In this document: positions 8,800 through 17,893 of the stretch, in pieces
Layout: every line of letters begins with the position of its first letter
Numbering within the stretch: the stretch's first letter is position 1
Assembly: GCF_030295935.1 (NCBI RefSeq)
Contig: NZ_AP027362.1
Coordinates: forward strand, 248,001-312,000
Direction of reading: 5' to 3'
Length of the DNA stretch: 64,000 nucleotides
From: Thalassotalea piscium
GTDB taxonomy: Bacteria; Pseudomonadota; Gammaproteobacteria; Enterobacterales; Alteromonadaceae
Program-made: the position numbers and the translations under genes
The notes under the pieces: model-generated
Told to the model about the DNA's origin: nothing
Database searches by the model: none
Seen by the model: only the letters and a program-made list of their open reading frames with translations

Positions 8800-9999
8800 T
8801 TGAAGGTTTTACATGTTTTAGAGTATTCAAGGCCAAATATAAGCGGTTACTCGCTTAGATCAGACGCTATTATTCGCCATCAGCGTCAAATAGGTATTGT
8901 AACTCAACAACTTACTAGCCAAAGATACCAAGACTTTACTGAACTAACTGAAAGTGTTGAAGGTGTAGAATACCAGCGAACCCAAGCTTCTACTTCTATA
9001 TTAAGTAAAATTCCGTTTATCAATTATTTACACCATATAAATTTTTTAGCAAAAAGAATAGAAAAAGCAGTAGTTGAAGGCAAACCTGACTTAATTCAAA
9101 CCCATTCACCCATGTTTAATGCGCTAGCTGCGATTAAAGTGGGTAAAAAATATAACATTCCGGTTACGTATGAAGTTCGAGCCTTATGGGAAGATGCAGC
9201 AGTTGATACGGGTAAAACCAAAGAAGGTAGCTTTAAGTATAAAATGATCAAAGCTATTGAACAACGCGCCTTTGAAAAAGCTGATGCGGTAAGTTGTATT
9301 TGCGAAGGGCTAAAAGCAGATCTAATAAAAAGAGGCATACCACAAGATAAACTATTTGTTACGCCAAATGCAGTTGATATTAATAATTTTCAGCCATTGC
9401 ATCAGCGCGACCCAGAGCTAGCGCAAACTTTCAAATTATCAGGGAAGAAAGTAATCGCTTTTATCGGAACATTTTTTAAGTATGAAGGGCTGCACTATGC
9501 CATTAGTGCAATGAAAGAAATTACTAAAACAAGAAAAGATATTCATCTTTTATTAGTAGGTGCGGGTAATGAGTTAGCTAATTTGCAGCAACAAGTAAGT
9601 GACCAAGGCCTAGCTGAATTTGTTACTTTTGTTGGTCGTGTGCCTTTTGCAGAAGTCAGTCGTTATTATAGTTTAGCCGATTTAATGGTATTCCCGCGTG
9701 AAAGTATTCGATTAACTGAATTGGTTACTCCACTAAAACCACTAGAGTCAATGGCACAATATAAGCCGGTTATTGCTTCTGATATTGGTGGTCATAAAGA
9801 GTTAATAGAAGATAATAAAACAGGTTTTTTATTTCCTGCCGACAATTCGTCGGCACTAGCAACTAAAGTGCTAGAAGTAATAGATAACACTAGCTTGCTT
9901 ACAGAAATTAGTGAGCAGGGTTTAACTTTTGTTCGTGAAGAAAGAAACTGGTTGAACACAGCAAAGCAATATTTACCAGTATATGAAAGGCTTATTTAA
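8800..9999 (+). CDS. Exosortase A-associated GT4 glycosyltransferase (Daro_2409 type)
   Basis: 399 residues, GT-B fold. The N-terminus KVLHVLEYSRPNISGYSLRSDAI matches the opening of the PEP-CTERM/exosortase A-associated family TIGR04063. The C-terminal Glycos_transf_1 domain includes GTFFKYEGLHYAI and the E-x7-E-type region RESIRLTELVTPLKPLESMA. It probably adds a sugar to the lipid-linked repeat unit on the cytoplasmic face. Translation begins at a TTG codon; AAAGGAAA lies just upstream and no ATG is available near it. It follows the sugar transferase by 47 bp and precedes the next glycosyltransferase by 3 bp, so the genes are in one operon. Confidence 0.88.
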   Translation: MKVLHVLEYSRPNISGYSLRSDAIIRHQRQIGIVTQQLTSQRYQDFTELTESVEGVEYQRTQASTSILSKIPFINYLHHINFLAKRIEKAVVEGKPDLIQTHSPMFNALAAIKVGKKYNIPVTYEVRALWEDAAVDTGKTKEGSFKYKMIKAIEQRAFEKADAVSCICEGLKADLIKRGIPQDKLFVTPNAVDINNFQPLHQRDPELAQTFKLSGKKVIAFIGTFFKYEGLHYAISAMKEITKTRKDIHLLLVGAGNELANLQQQVSDQGLAEFVTFVGRVPFAEVSRYYSLADLMVFPRESIRLTELVTPLKPLESMAQYKPVIASDIGGHKELIEDNKTGFLFPADNSSALATKVLEVIDNTSLLTEISEQGLTFVREERNWLNTAKQYLPVYERLI

Positions 10000-10002
10000 G
10001 TT

Positions 10003-11118
10003 ATGCCAGAGCAGCATAAGCCCATTATTATTATTACAAACTTGTATCCAGTACCCTGGGGACCCAATCGAGCCAGTTTCAACAAACAACAATTTGACAT
10101 AATCGCGGACAAAAAATCTGTAAAAATTGTGGTTTTACTGCCATGGAAGGAATGGTTGGTGCATCGCAAAGCCTGCCAATCAAATAACAATATTAAATAC
10201 TGCCCTTACTTTTATATCCCCAAAGTTGGACGACGCTTAGTACCATACTTCCAATTCTTTTCGTTGTTGTTTCTGCTTCCTTGGATGAAAAAACAAGAGG
10301 CGACAGGCTTACTAGCGTCTTGGGGTTTTCCTGACGCGGTAGCAGTAGCTATGGTGAATAAATTTTTAAATCTACCGTTATTTGTCAAAGTGCATGGTAC
10401 TGACGTAAATGAGAATATAAAGTTTAGTGGCCGAGCAAGTTTAATGAAAAAGTGGTTAAATAAAGCACAAAGTATTTTTTGTGCGAGTAAAGCCCTTGCA
10501 GACGCATTAGCTAAAATTGGAATTGCACAAGAAAAGCTTGTGGTAAATTACAATGGAGTAAACCCTGAAATATTTTACCCTGCCACTAACAAGCAGAATG
10601 ATAAGTCGTTAGTTTTTGTTGGTAGCTTAATTACTACAAAGGGAGTTAATGAGCTTTTTTCTGCTTTTATCCTCTGTCACAAAGAATGCCCGAACTTAAC
10701 TTTAGATATACTAGGTGAAGGACCAATGAAAAGTGTTTTAGCAGATAAAATTAATGCACATAATTTACATGATAATATTAAGCTTCATGGCTCCGTAGCG
10801 CTTCCTCTGGTTGCCGAGTTTGTTCGCAATGCCAGCGTATTAGTGCTACCTAGTTACCGAGAAGGTGTACCAAACGTTTTACTAGAGTCTTTTGCAAGTG
10901 GTACGCCAGTAATAGCAACAGTAGTGGGTGGAATACCTGAAGTTGTTAATGAAGATGTGGGTATTTTAGTTGATAAAGAAAATAGTGAACAACTCGCTAA
11001 CGCAATAAATACAGCGCTAAATAAAAACTGGTCTAGTGAAAAATTACTTTCACACGCAGCTCAGTTTAATTGGCAAAAAAATGTACAACGGGTAATGGAA
11101 ATAATAGAACCGCAGTGA
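10003..11118 (+). CDS. GT4 family glycosyltransferase
   Basis: 371 residues with GT-B fold. The N-terminal acceptor domain begins IIIITNLYPVPWGPNRASFNKQQ. The donor domain contains LVFVGSLITTKGVNELFSAF, then PSYREGVPNVLLESFASGTPVIATVVGGIPEVV, the nucleotide-sugar-binding EGVPNVLLE motif of retaining GT4 enzymes. Donor and acceptor cannot be predicted. It starts 3 bp after the previous stop and its stop codon overlaps the GTG start of the next gene, so it is translationally coupled on both sides. Confidence 0.85.
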   Translation: MPEQHKPIIIITNLYPVPWGPNRASFNKQQFDIIADKKSVKIVVLLPWKEWLVHRKACQSNNNIKYCPYFYIPKVGRRLVPYFQFFSLLFLLPWMKKQEATGLLASWGFPDAVAVAMVNKFLNLPLFVKVHGTDVNENIKFSGRASLMKKWLNKAQSIFCASKALADALAKIGIAQEKLVVNYNGVNPEIFYPATNKQNDKSLVFVGSLITTKGVNELFSAFILCHKECPNLTLDILGEGPMKSVLADKINAHNLHDNIKLHGSVALPLVAEFVRNASVLVLPSYREGVPNVLLESFASGTPVIATVVGGIPEVVNEDVGILVDKENSEQLANAINTALNKNWSSEKLLSHAAQFNWQKNVQRVMEIIEPQ

Positions 11119-11633
11119 AATATCTAAAAAGCGACTTCAAGCAAAAACAACAAATACTTATCAGCGAAGGGTATAATGTATCAATGCTGCGGGTATTAGT
11201 AAGCGACGGCACCTCGGCAAATGCTATATACAGACTAACAAGTTGGTTAGTTTCATATAAATTATCTCCACTAGCACTTGTTACTTTGTGGTTAAACAGG
11301 GTAATTAATGGCTGTGTAATTGGTGCTGCTGCACAGTTCAGTTATGGTTTAGTTATTATGCACCCTGTAGGTGTGGTAATTAACTCAAAAGTACGTGGCG
11401 GGCGAAACATTACTATTGAAAGTGGTGTGGTTATAGGTGACGAAAAAGGTAAAGCCCCAGTGTTGGGTGATAATATATTTATTGGTGCCGGCGCCAAAAT
11501 TATTGGCGGCATAACTGTGGGTAACAATGTAAAAATAGGTGCTAATGCTGTGGTGGTTAAAGATGTTCCTGATAACGTAACCGTTGTTGGGATACCAGCA
11601 AAAGTAATAAACAAAGGTGTAAAAGAATGTTAA
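11115..11633 (+). CDS. Serine acetyltransferase-like hexapeptide (LbetaH) acetyltransferase
   Basis: 172 residues from a GTG that overlaps the previous TGA (GTGA). A longer upstream frame would begin inside the preceding gene and adds unrelated residues, so GTG is preferred. The C-terminal two thirds is a left-handed beta-helix: YGLVIMHPVGVVINSKVRGGRN, GVVIGDEKG, LGDNIFIGAGAKIIGGI and VGNNVKIGANAVVVKDVPDN, ending GIPAKVI. This closely resembles the CysE C-terminal domain. In an EPS operon it more likely O- or N-acetylates a sugar than makes O-acetylserine; similar genes are frequent in exosortase A loci. The next gene starts 7 bp before its stop. Confidence 0.8.
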   Translation: MKYLKSDFKQKQQILISEGYNVSMLRVLVSDGTSANAIYRLTSWLVSYKLSPLALVTLWLNRVINGCVIGAAAQFSYGLVIMHPVGVVINSKVRGGRNITIESGVVIGDEKGKAPVLGDNIFIGAGAKIIGGITVGNNVKIGANAVVVKDVPDNVTVVGIPAKVINKGVKEC

Positions 11634-12769
11634 TTGTTTTTTGGATATCATTAAGCTTATTAGTGTATTCATACTTTGTTTACCCACTATTATTAAAATT
11701 ACTTGTTAAACCAAAAGAAATTAAGCTGCAAGCGTTAAGCGAGTTTCCTAGCGTAGACATAGTAATAGCAGCATATAACGAAGAGTCGTGTATTAAAGCG
11801 CGTATCGAAAACGCTTTGCAGCAAAACTACCAAGGCGAATTAAATATATTGGTAGCTTCAGACGGTAGTAAAGATAAAACTGGTGAAATAATTACTAGCT
11901 TTACAGACCCTCGAGTAAAAGCGTTTAACTTTCCAGAAAACAGAGGGAAAATATCTGTTTTAAATGATTTGATTGCTCATTCAGATGCAGAATACTTAGT
12001 ATTAACCGATGCAAATACTGACTTTAATATTGATGCAGTAGATATACTTATTAGAAGCTTTAACGACAAGGTTGGCGCAGTTTCTGGTGAGTTAATATTA
12101 GAAACTGATGCAGGTAACCAAAACCAAGACGGCTTATATTGGAAATACGAACAGTTACTTAAAAAATATGAATCTTCACTTGGTGGCTTGTTAGGTGCTA
12201 ATGGTGCTATTTATGCAATAAAGCGTGAACTTTATATCCCATTATCAAAAGATACGGTTGTAGATGACTTTTGCATAGTTATGAACATAAAAAAACAAGG
12301 TTACCAAGTGCTGTATAACGAATTAGCAGTAGCAACCGAAGAAATAGCACCATCACTTAAAGAAGAGTATGGTCGCCGCGTAAGAATAGGTATAGGTAAC
12401 TACAAGGCCTTTATGGTAAATTTATGGGCACTATCACCACTTCAAGGTTGGTTTAGTTTATGTTATTGGTCGCATAAGGTACTGCGTTGGTTTGCGCCTC
12501 ACCTAATGCTAGTGGTATTTCTGTCAAATTTATTATTAATTACTACGCCAATATATTTGTTTTTATTTATCGGACAAGTGTTGTTTTATGCCATTGGCTA
12601 TTACGGACAAAGAAAAATAGATAATGGTAAAAAAGTTAATGGATTAGTTGCTATAGTAACTTTCTTTTTATCAATGAATGTTGCATTAGGACAAGGCTTT
12701 TTTAAATTTTTAAAAGGTCATAAAAGTGGTGGCTGGCAACGAACAGCGCGCTCAGGAGATACAAAGTAA
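11627..12769 (+). CDS. Membrane GT2 family glycosyltransferase
   Basis: 380 residues. An N-terminal membrane helix is followed by a GT-A domain: PSVDIVIAAYNEESCIKARIENAL, LVASDGSKDKTGE, LTDANTDF (the metal-binding Asp region) and VVDDFCIVMNIKKQGY. RRVRIGIGNYKAF corresponds to the acceptor-side Q/R-x-x-R-W region. Two or three membrane helices close the protein (APHLMLVVFLSNLLLITTPIYLFLF). This is the processive/membrane GT2 layout. AAAGGTG lies 9 nt before the ATG, which overlaps the end of the acetyltransferase gene. The stop TAA overlaps the ATG of the next gene by one base. Confidence 0.85.
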   Translation: MLIVFWISLSLLVYSYFVYPLLLKLLVKPKEIKLQALSEFPSVDIVIAAYNEESCIKARIENALQQNYQGELNILVASDGSKDKTGEIITSFTDPRVKAFNFPENRGKISVLNDLIAHSDAEYLVLTDANTDFNIDAVDILIRSFNDKVGAVSGELILETDAGNQNQDGLYWKYEQLLKKYESSLGGLLGANGAIYAIKRELYIPLSKDTVVDDFCIVMNIKKQGYQVLYNELAVATEEIAPSLKEEYGRRVRIGIGNYKAFMVNLWALSPLQGWFSLCYWSHKVLRWFAPHLMLVVFLSNLLLITTPIYLFLFIGQVLFYAIGYYGQRKIDNGKKVNGLVAIVTFFLSMNVALGQGFFKFLKGHKSGGWQRTARSGDTK

Positions 12770-13923
12770 TGACAATCATTTTAATACTATTAGTGTTAGC
12801 CGCACTTGCATTTTGGCTAGTATTAAAAAAGAAAAACATGGATATTTGGTTTTTCTCTTATCTAAAAAATGTACTCAGCCGCCCTAAAGTTGAAGGGCCA
12901 GTGCATGTAATGTTTTGTTTTGTTGATCATTATGAACCGCAATGGCGAAACGATGACATTGAAATTGAACGTGCGCGTGTAGACCGATGGTTTAAAGATT
13001 ATCCGCTAATGGCAGAGCAGCATAAAGATGCTGACGGGCATATGCCTAAACATTCTTTTTTCTATCCTGAAGAAGAGTATAGATATGAGCATTTAGCCAA
13101 ATTGTCTGACATGTGCTATCGCGGCTTTGGTGAGATAGAAATTCACTTACACCATGATAAAGACACCCCTGAAAACTTTACCAATGTAATGACTAATTTT
13201 GCCAACACATTACACAATGACCATGGCGCACTGCCAGTTCACCCTGAAACGGGCCAAATAATGTATGCGTTTATTCATGGTAACTGGGCATTAGATAATT
13301 CACTACCCAATGGCTATATGTGTGGTATTGATAACGAACTTCCATTACTAAAGCAAACTGGTTGTTATGTTGATATGACCCTACCTTCTGCTCCAAGCCC
13401 AGCGCAAACAACTAAAGTTAACGCAATTTATTATGCCACAGGTAAACCTGGTGGCTGTAAAGCTCATGACAAGGGGGTTGATGTTGAAGTAGGTAAAGCA
13501 GCTACGGGCGATTTAATGCTAATTCAAGGTCCATTAGGTGTAGCCCTAAAGTGGCGAACGCCTAAAGGCTTACCCAGAATTGAAAACTCTGATGTACGTA
13601 AAACTATGCCACCGTTAAAATCACGAGTAGACCAATGGGTTAACTCACATATTCATGTTAAGGGTAAGCCAGAGTGGGTGTTTATTAAAGTACATACTCA
13701 TGGCACACAAGAAGCAGACATGGACACCTTGCTAGGCCAAGCTAGACACGATATGCACACATACTTAGAAACTAAATATAATGATGGCGATAACTATGTG
13801 CTTCATTATGTTTCAGCTCGTGAAATGTATAACATTGTAAAAGCAGCTGAAGCAGGTGAGAGTGGGGATCCAAATTTATATAGAGACTTTGTATTGCCTA
13901 AACCATCGTTTATGCCTTTGTAG
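12769..13923 (+). CDS. Membrane-anchored NodB-fold-like protein of unknown activity (EPS operon)
   Basis: 384 residues. One N-terminal membrane anchor (ILILLVLAALAFWLVL) is followed by a single domain. Motifs are spaced as in the glycoside hydrolase/deacetylase superfamily: FCFVDHYEPQW (near residue 47), KHSFFYPEEEY, EIEIHLHHDKDTP (a His-x-His-His-Asp cluster near 123), AFIHGNWALDNS and FIKVHTHGTQEAD. These His/Asp-rich motifs could bind a metal, but the standard TFDDG motif is absent, so this is not an ordinary NodB deacetylase. It is coupled to the GT2 gene before it and followed 11 bp later by a true NodB deacetylase. An EPS-modifying metal hydrolase or deacetylase at the membrane is inferred; the exact reaction is unknown. 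Confidence 0.65.
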   Translation: MTIILILLVLAALAFWLVLKKKNMDIWFFSYLKNVLSRPKVEGPVHVMFCFVDHYEPQWRNDDIEIERARVDRWFKDYPLMAEQHKDADGHMPKHSFFYPEEEYRYEHLAKLSDMCYRGFGEIEIHLHHDKDTPENFTNVMTNFANTLHNDHGALPVHPETGQIMYAFIHGNWALDNSLPNGYMCGIDNELPLLKQTGCYVDMTLPSAPSPAQTTKVNAIYYATGKPGGCKAHDKGVDVEVGKAATGDLMLIQGPLGVALKWRTPKGLPRIENSDVRKTMPPLKSRVDQWVNSHIHVKGKPEWVFIKVHTHGTQEADMDTLLGQARHDMHTYLETKYNDGDNYVLHYVSAREMYNIVKAAEAGESGDPNLYRDFVLPKPSFMPL

Positions 13924-13934
13924 TGAGATAAGAA

Positions 13935-14927
13935 GTGTTTTTTCAACTTCGCCAAGGCCTTAGTAAATTTCTGTCATTAACGGGAGGAATTAACTATTTT
14001 TGGAAAAGGCTACCAAACGGTGTTTATGCCTTTAATTATCATCGGATAGGTGATAAAGAAAAAACTCCTTTTGATCGGGCTATTTTTTCATGTACGCAAA
14101 ATGCCTTTGAACAACAAGTAATAGAGCTAAAAAAACACTTCAAAATTATTAATACAGTAGAGCTTGCAAAGCTAATAGCGCATGGTGAAATTGTGAATGA
14201 TCGTTATGCAGTTATTACGTTTGACGATGGCTATCTAGATAATTTTACTGAAGCTTTCCCAGTTTTAAAAAAACATAAAATACCTGCAGTTTTTTATTTA
14301 ACAACAGAGCTACTCGAATCTCGGCAAATAACTTGGTGGGATGAAATTGCCTATTTATTGAGAAAGTCGCATGGTATGAAATACCAGCTACCGAACGGCA
14401 CTTTAGAATATACACTTGAAAAAGATAATATAGATAAAATTATTCAACGAATAATGTCTGATATAAAACAAACAAAGAATTTATCTGTATTAACTGCACT
14501 ACAAGATATTAGATCAAAGTTCCCTGAAGCTAGAACAAAGCTTTTAGCCGAAAATCATGAGTTGTTCATGGGGTGGGAACATGCTGAAGAACTACTAAAG
14601 CAAGGAATGGAGATAGGCTCTCATACACTCACTCATCCTATACTTACACAGCTTGAAAACGAGCAACACAGAAAAGAGATTGTTGAATCAAAAGCAATAC
14701 TAGAAAAAAGGTTGAACTGCACCATTAATTCAATAGCGTACCCTGTTGGTCGCTATTATTGCTATAACCAAAATACATTTGAATACACTGCTGAAGCAGG
14801 CTATAAAATAGGCTTTAATAATGAGCCTGGCTACCATCGTAGTATTTGTAACGCACTTGATATTAATCGTTTTTGTGTAGCAACTGATGACATAAATTAC
14901 TTAAAGTATGAATGTTGTTTTACGTAA
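13935..14927 (+). CDS. Polysaccharide deacetylase (NodB domain), EPS-associated
   Basis: 330 residues from a GTG start (GAGATAAG just upstream). The NodB catalytic core is clear: VITFDDGYLDNFTEAFPVL (motif 1, metal/base Asp pair), AVFYLTTELL, MEIGSHTLTHPIL (motif 2 with two metal-binding His) and INSIAYPVGRYY (motif 3). It would remove acetyl groups from N-acetylated sugars of the polymer or its precursor. No signal peptide is visible, so it may act on the cytoplasmic side or be peripheral. The PEP-CTERM-locus deacetylase subfamily (TIGR03006) is a possible comparator, but this protein's N-terminus differs from it. Confidence 0.82.
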   Translation: MFFQLRQGLSKFLSLTGGINYFWKRLPNGVYAFNYHRIGDKEKTPFDRAIFSCTQNAFEQQVIELKKHFKIINTVELAKLIAHGEIVNDRYAVITFDDGYLDNFTEAFPVLKKHKIPAVFYLTTELLESRQITWWDEIAYLLRKSHGMKYQLPNGTLEYTLEKDNIDKIIQRIMSDIKQTKNLSVLTALQDIRSKFPEARTKLLAENHELFMGWEHAEELLKQGMEIGSHTLTHPILTQLENEQHRKEIVESKAILEKRLNCTINSIAYPVGRYYCYNQNTFEYTAEAGYKIGFNNEPGYHRSICNALDINRFCVATDDINYLKYECCFT

Positions 14928-15009
14928 TTCGAAAACACATTAAATGTTGTAGCCTTTATTAAAAGAATAAAGTTGCTCGGTGTAAATACAAAGGAGGCGT
15001 ACATTTACC

Positions 15010-16119
15010 ATGAGTTTAGAGTTATCTGTAATCACCTCACTTGAAGAGTTCGAATTACTTGCAACTAAATGGGAAAGCTTTAGAAGGCAACACAACGATA
15101 ATAATATATGTAATGGCTGGGATTGGCTAAACACTTGGCTTGATATATTTGGTAGTGAAAAAGACCAACTTTACCTACATGTATGGCGTTATCAGCAAGA
15201 GATTGTTGGTATCATTCCTTGTTACCTTAAAACTACATTAGCAGGGAAGGAATTACGTTTCATTGCTACAGGTGAACCGATAAAATCAGAAGTTTGCAGC
15301 GAATTTCAAGATTTTATTATAAATGCAGAGTTTGAAGAAAGAATACTAAAGCAATTTTCTGATCAAGTGACAGTAGATCAAAATTTTTCCGCTATTATAT
15401 TTGATAATATTATAGAGACATCAATCGCAAATAGATGGCTTAATACATTAAGCATAAGTAATTGGGTAAAAAAAATAAATAGTGTTGGAACGCGCTACAT
15501 AATACCGGTACAAAAAAAGCAAGAAGCACAGCTCTCAGGCTTTAAAAGTAAAAGTATTAAAAGGCACGCTAAAAACTTTATTAGCAATACAGATTACCAA
15601 GTAATAGCAATAAACGAAAAAAAGGCACTAGCAGGCTTCTATCAACAACTTATAATCGAACACAATACAAGCTGGCAAAAGCGAGGTGAGACAGGAGCAT
15701 TCGAAAATAAAAGTTTTGTAGCTTTTCACCGCACTTTTAGCGAAAGAATGCTAGAAAAGAACAAGTTGGTAGTCTTTAAAATTGCAAATAAAACTGAAAT
15801 TGCTGCACTTTTTTATGGATTTATAGACGGTAACACACTTTATTATTATCAAAGCGCTGTAAATCACGATAGTAAGCTTTCATCTGCTGGTGTTGCAATG
15901 CATGTAGTTGCGCTCAATATAGCAAGAGAAAAAAAGCTAAAGTTTTATGACTTAATGAAAGGTAGTAACGACTCTTATAAAACACGGTATATTACTAGTG
16001 ATATTACAGTAATTAATGCTTCTACTTATACACTAAAATATAAATTTATAAAAAATATAATTAAATTATTTCAAAAGTTTAATATAAGAATAAGTAAGTT
16101 AATAAGTACACATAACTAG
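15010..16119 (+). CDS. FemAB/CelD-like GNAT acetyltransferase, EPS-associated
   Basis: 369 residues with two GNAT-like halves. The N-terminal half contains WESFRRQHNDNNICNGWDWLNTWLDIF and LYLHVWRYQQEIVGIIPCYL. The second half has IAALFYGFIDGNTLYYYQSAVNH and GVAMHVVALNIAREKKLKFYDLMKGSNDSYKTRY, the signature of the CelD/BcsL (Acetyltransf_6) group. Related FemAB-like proteins are regular members of exosortase A loci (TIGR03019). It probably acylates a sugar or amino-sugar side group in the cytoplasm. A strong AAAGGAGG lies 13 nt before the ATG. It is the last gene of the plus-strand biosynthesis block; a REP array follows immediately. Confidence 0.75.
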   Translation: MSLELSVITSLEEFELLATKWESFRRQHNDNNICNGWDWLNTWLDIFGSEKDQLYLHVWRYQQEIVGIIPCYLKTTLAGKELRFIATGEPIKSEVCSEFQDFIINAEFEERILKQFSDQVTVDQNFSAIIFDNIIETSIANRWLNTLSISNWVKKINSVGTRYIIPVQKKQEAQLSGFKSKSIKRHAKNFISNTDYQVIAINEKKALAGFYQQLIIEHNTSWQKRGETGAFENKSFVAFHRTFSERMLEKNKLVVFKIANKTEIAALFYGFIDGNTLYYYQSAVNHDSKLSSAGVAMHVVALNIAREKKLKFYDLMKGSNDSYKTRYITSDITVINASTYTLKYKFIKNIIKLFQKFNIRISKLISTHN

Positions 16120-16126
16120 TTTTACT

Positions 16127-16680
16127 ACAGATCTATATTTATGCCGTGAATAGTACAAGCTAAGAGTATAGCTATATTGTAGGTCGGCATTTATGCCGTC
16201 AATAGTAAATGTTTATGATGTTGTTATATTGTAGGTCGGCATTTATACCCGGCAATACTACATGTTTATGATGTTGTTATATTGTAGGTCGGCATTTATG
16301 CCGTCGATAGTACATGTTTATGATGTTGTTATATTGCAGATCGGCATTTATGCCGTCAATAGTAAATGTTTATGATGTTGTTATATTGTAGGTCGGCATT
16401 TATGCCCGTCAATACCACAAGTTTATGGTGTTGCTATATTGTAGGTCGGCATTTATGCCGTCAATAGTAAATGTTTATGATGTTGTTATATTGCAGATCG
16501 GTATTTATGCCATCGATAGTACAAGCTTAGGGTATTGTTTTATTGCAGGTCGGTATTTATGTCATCGATAGTTCAAGCTAAGACTATTGCTTTATGTAGG
16601 TCGGCATTTATGCCGCCAATAGTAAATGTTTATGATGTTGTTATATTGTAGGTCGGCATTTATGCCGTCAAATCTCTACT
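16127..16680. repeat. Tandem REP-like satellite with 52-bp period
   Basis: Units begin TGTAGGTCGGCATTTATGCC followed by GTCAATAG and a spacer GTAAATGTTTATGATGTTGT. Heads fall near 16127 (degenerate), 16179, 16231, 16284, 16336, 16388, 16441, 16493, 16545, 16596 and 16648, a spacing of 51-53 bp and about eleven units. All point the same way, unlike the alternating units at 0.5 and 44 kb. The stem is GGCATTTATGCC instead of GGCCTTTAGGCC. Spacers are nearly identical between units, and some units have decayed stems (ATACCC, CATCG). It fills the gap between the FemAB-like gene and the next glycosyltransferase. Confidence 0.92.
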
Positions 16681-16810
16681 TTAGGAACAACAGGGATTAA
16701 TACCAACTTAACACCATGTTGTTATTAAAGTTTAATTTATAGATACTTATTAACAAATATATACCAATCAAGTGAAATGATTCACTTACAACCAATAGAG
16801 TGTTTTTCGA

Positions 16811-17839
16811 GTGAAAATATTACATGTAGTAAGTAGTTTAAATGTTGGTGGTGCAGAACGCTTCGTTATAGACCTTGCTACGGAACAAAAACAACAGGGT
16901 CTTCAGCCAAGTATTTTATCTATGGGGAAAGTAGGTGAGCCACTTGAAAGCGAAGTTAAGCGCTTTGATCTAGGCTTATTGCATGGTACTAATATCTCAC
17001 AACTGAGATCTTATTTATCTCAATTCGATATTGTTCATGTGCATAGCAGCTATAGCTTATTAAGAGTTTTATTAGCCTCGTTACTTCTCCCTATTAAAGT
17101 CGTTTATACGCGGCATAATGAACGCGTACATACTTCATTTAAGTGGCGAATCATCTATTTGATCGCTAAGTTTCGTTTACACAAAATGGTATTTGTTGCC
17201 GAAAAAGCAAGACAAAATTATTTAGCAACGTATCCATCATTTGAAAAAAAGTCATGTACTGTGCTAAATGGTGTGTTACCCATGGTAACCACTAAAACAC
17301 AAAGTGAAAAGTTTCGTATTGCTCATGTCGGGCGATTTGTACATTTAAAAGCACAGCATCATATAATTCAAGCTATTGGGTTATTAGCTGAAGATATTCA
17401 AAAACAATTAAAACTTTTTTTTTATGGAACAGGTGACTTATTGGAAAAAAATAAGAACCTTGCTAAAGAGCTTATTCCCAATGTTGATGTTGCTTTTATG
17501 GGGTTTGTTACCGACCGAAATAAAATTTACGAGAATACAGATTGTTTAGTGGTTGCATCAGAAACAGAAGGTCTTTCATTAGCAATAATAGAGGCGTTAG
17601 CAAGTGGAACACCTACAATAGCGAGTAAAGTAGGGGGAAATCCTGAGCTTATTAGAGATAATATTAATGGATTATTATTTGACTATTCAAATATTGAAAA
17701 GCTGGCAGAATTAATTGAATTAATGATAAACAATAAAGCCTTGTATGAACAATTTAGTAATAATAGCATCGCGCTATTTGAGTCTAATTTTTCAATAGAA
17801 CGATGTACTAAAAAGTACCTCGTTGCCTACGGTAATTAG
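16811..17839 (+). CDS. GT4 family glycosyltransferase
   Basis: 342 residues from a GTG. GT-B fold: the N-terminus KILHVVSSLNVGGAERFVIDLA is the classic GT4 opening with the GGAE loop. The C-terminal domain contains IAHVGRFVHLKAQHHIIQAI and ASETEGLSLAIIEALASGTPTIASKVGGNPELI, the E-x7-E donor-binding motif. Specific donor and acceptor are not predictable. It starts the variable segment after the 52-bp satellite and lies 45-55 bp upstream of the ligase-like gene. Base composition is more AT-rich by eye than the block before the satellite. Confidence 0.85.
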   Translation: MKILHVVSSLNVGGAERFVIDLATEQKQQGLQPSILSMGKVGEPLESEVKRFDLGLLHGTNISQLRSYLSQFDIVHVHSSYSLLRVLLASLLLPIKVVYTRHNERVHTSFKWRIIYLIAKFRLHKMVFVAEKARQNYLATYPSFEKKSCTVLNGVLPMVTTKTQSEKFRIAHVGRFVHLKAQHHIIQAIGLLAEDIQKQLKLFFYGTGDLLEKNKNLAKELIPNVDVAFMGFVTDRNKIYENTDCLVVASETEGLSLAIIEALASGTPTIASKVGGNPELIRDNINGLLFDYSNIEKLAELIELMINNKALYEQFSNNSIALFESNFSIERCTKKYLVAYGN

Positions 17840-17893
17840 GTATTCGTATGTGCCTATTTATTTTGAACTATTGCAACGTTACTGGTGAACGTA

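Noticed and set aside
11070-11114. Upstream extension of the acetyltransferase gene
   Set aside because: It overlaps the end of the preceding glycosyltransferase by 49 bp and adds residues unlike the family; the GTG at 11115 overlapping the stop codon is more plausible.
13701-13716. TGGCACACAAGAAGCA, with perfect sigma-54 spacing
   Set aside because: It lies inside the coding sequence of the NodB-like protein, 230 bp before the next gene in a tightly coupled operon; most likely chance.
16127-16680. Regular 52-bp repeats that look like a CRISPR array
   Set aside because: The spacers are nearly identical between units, the repeated part is a REP palindrome, and no cas gene is present anywhere in the window.
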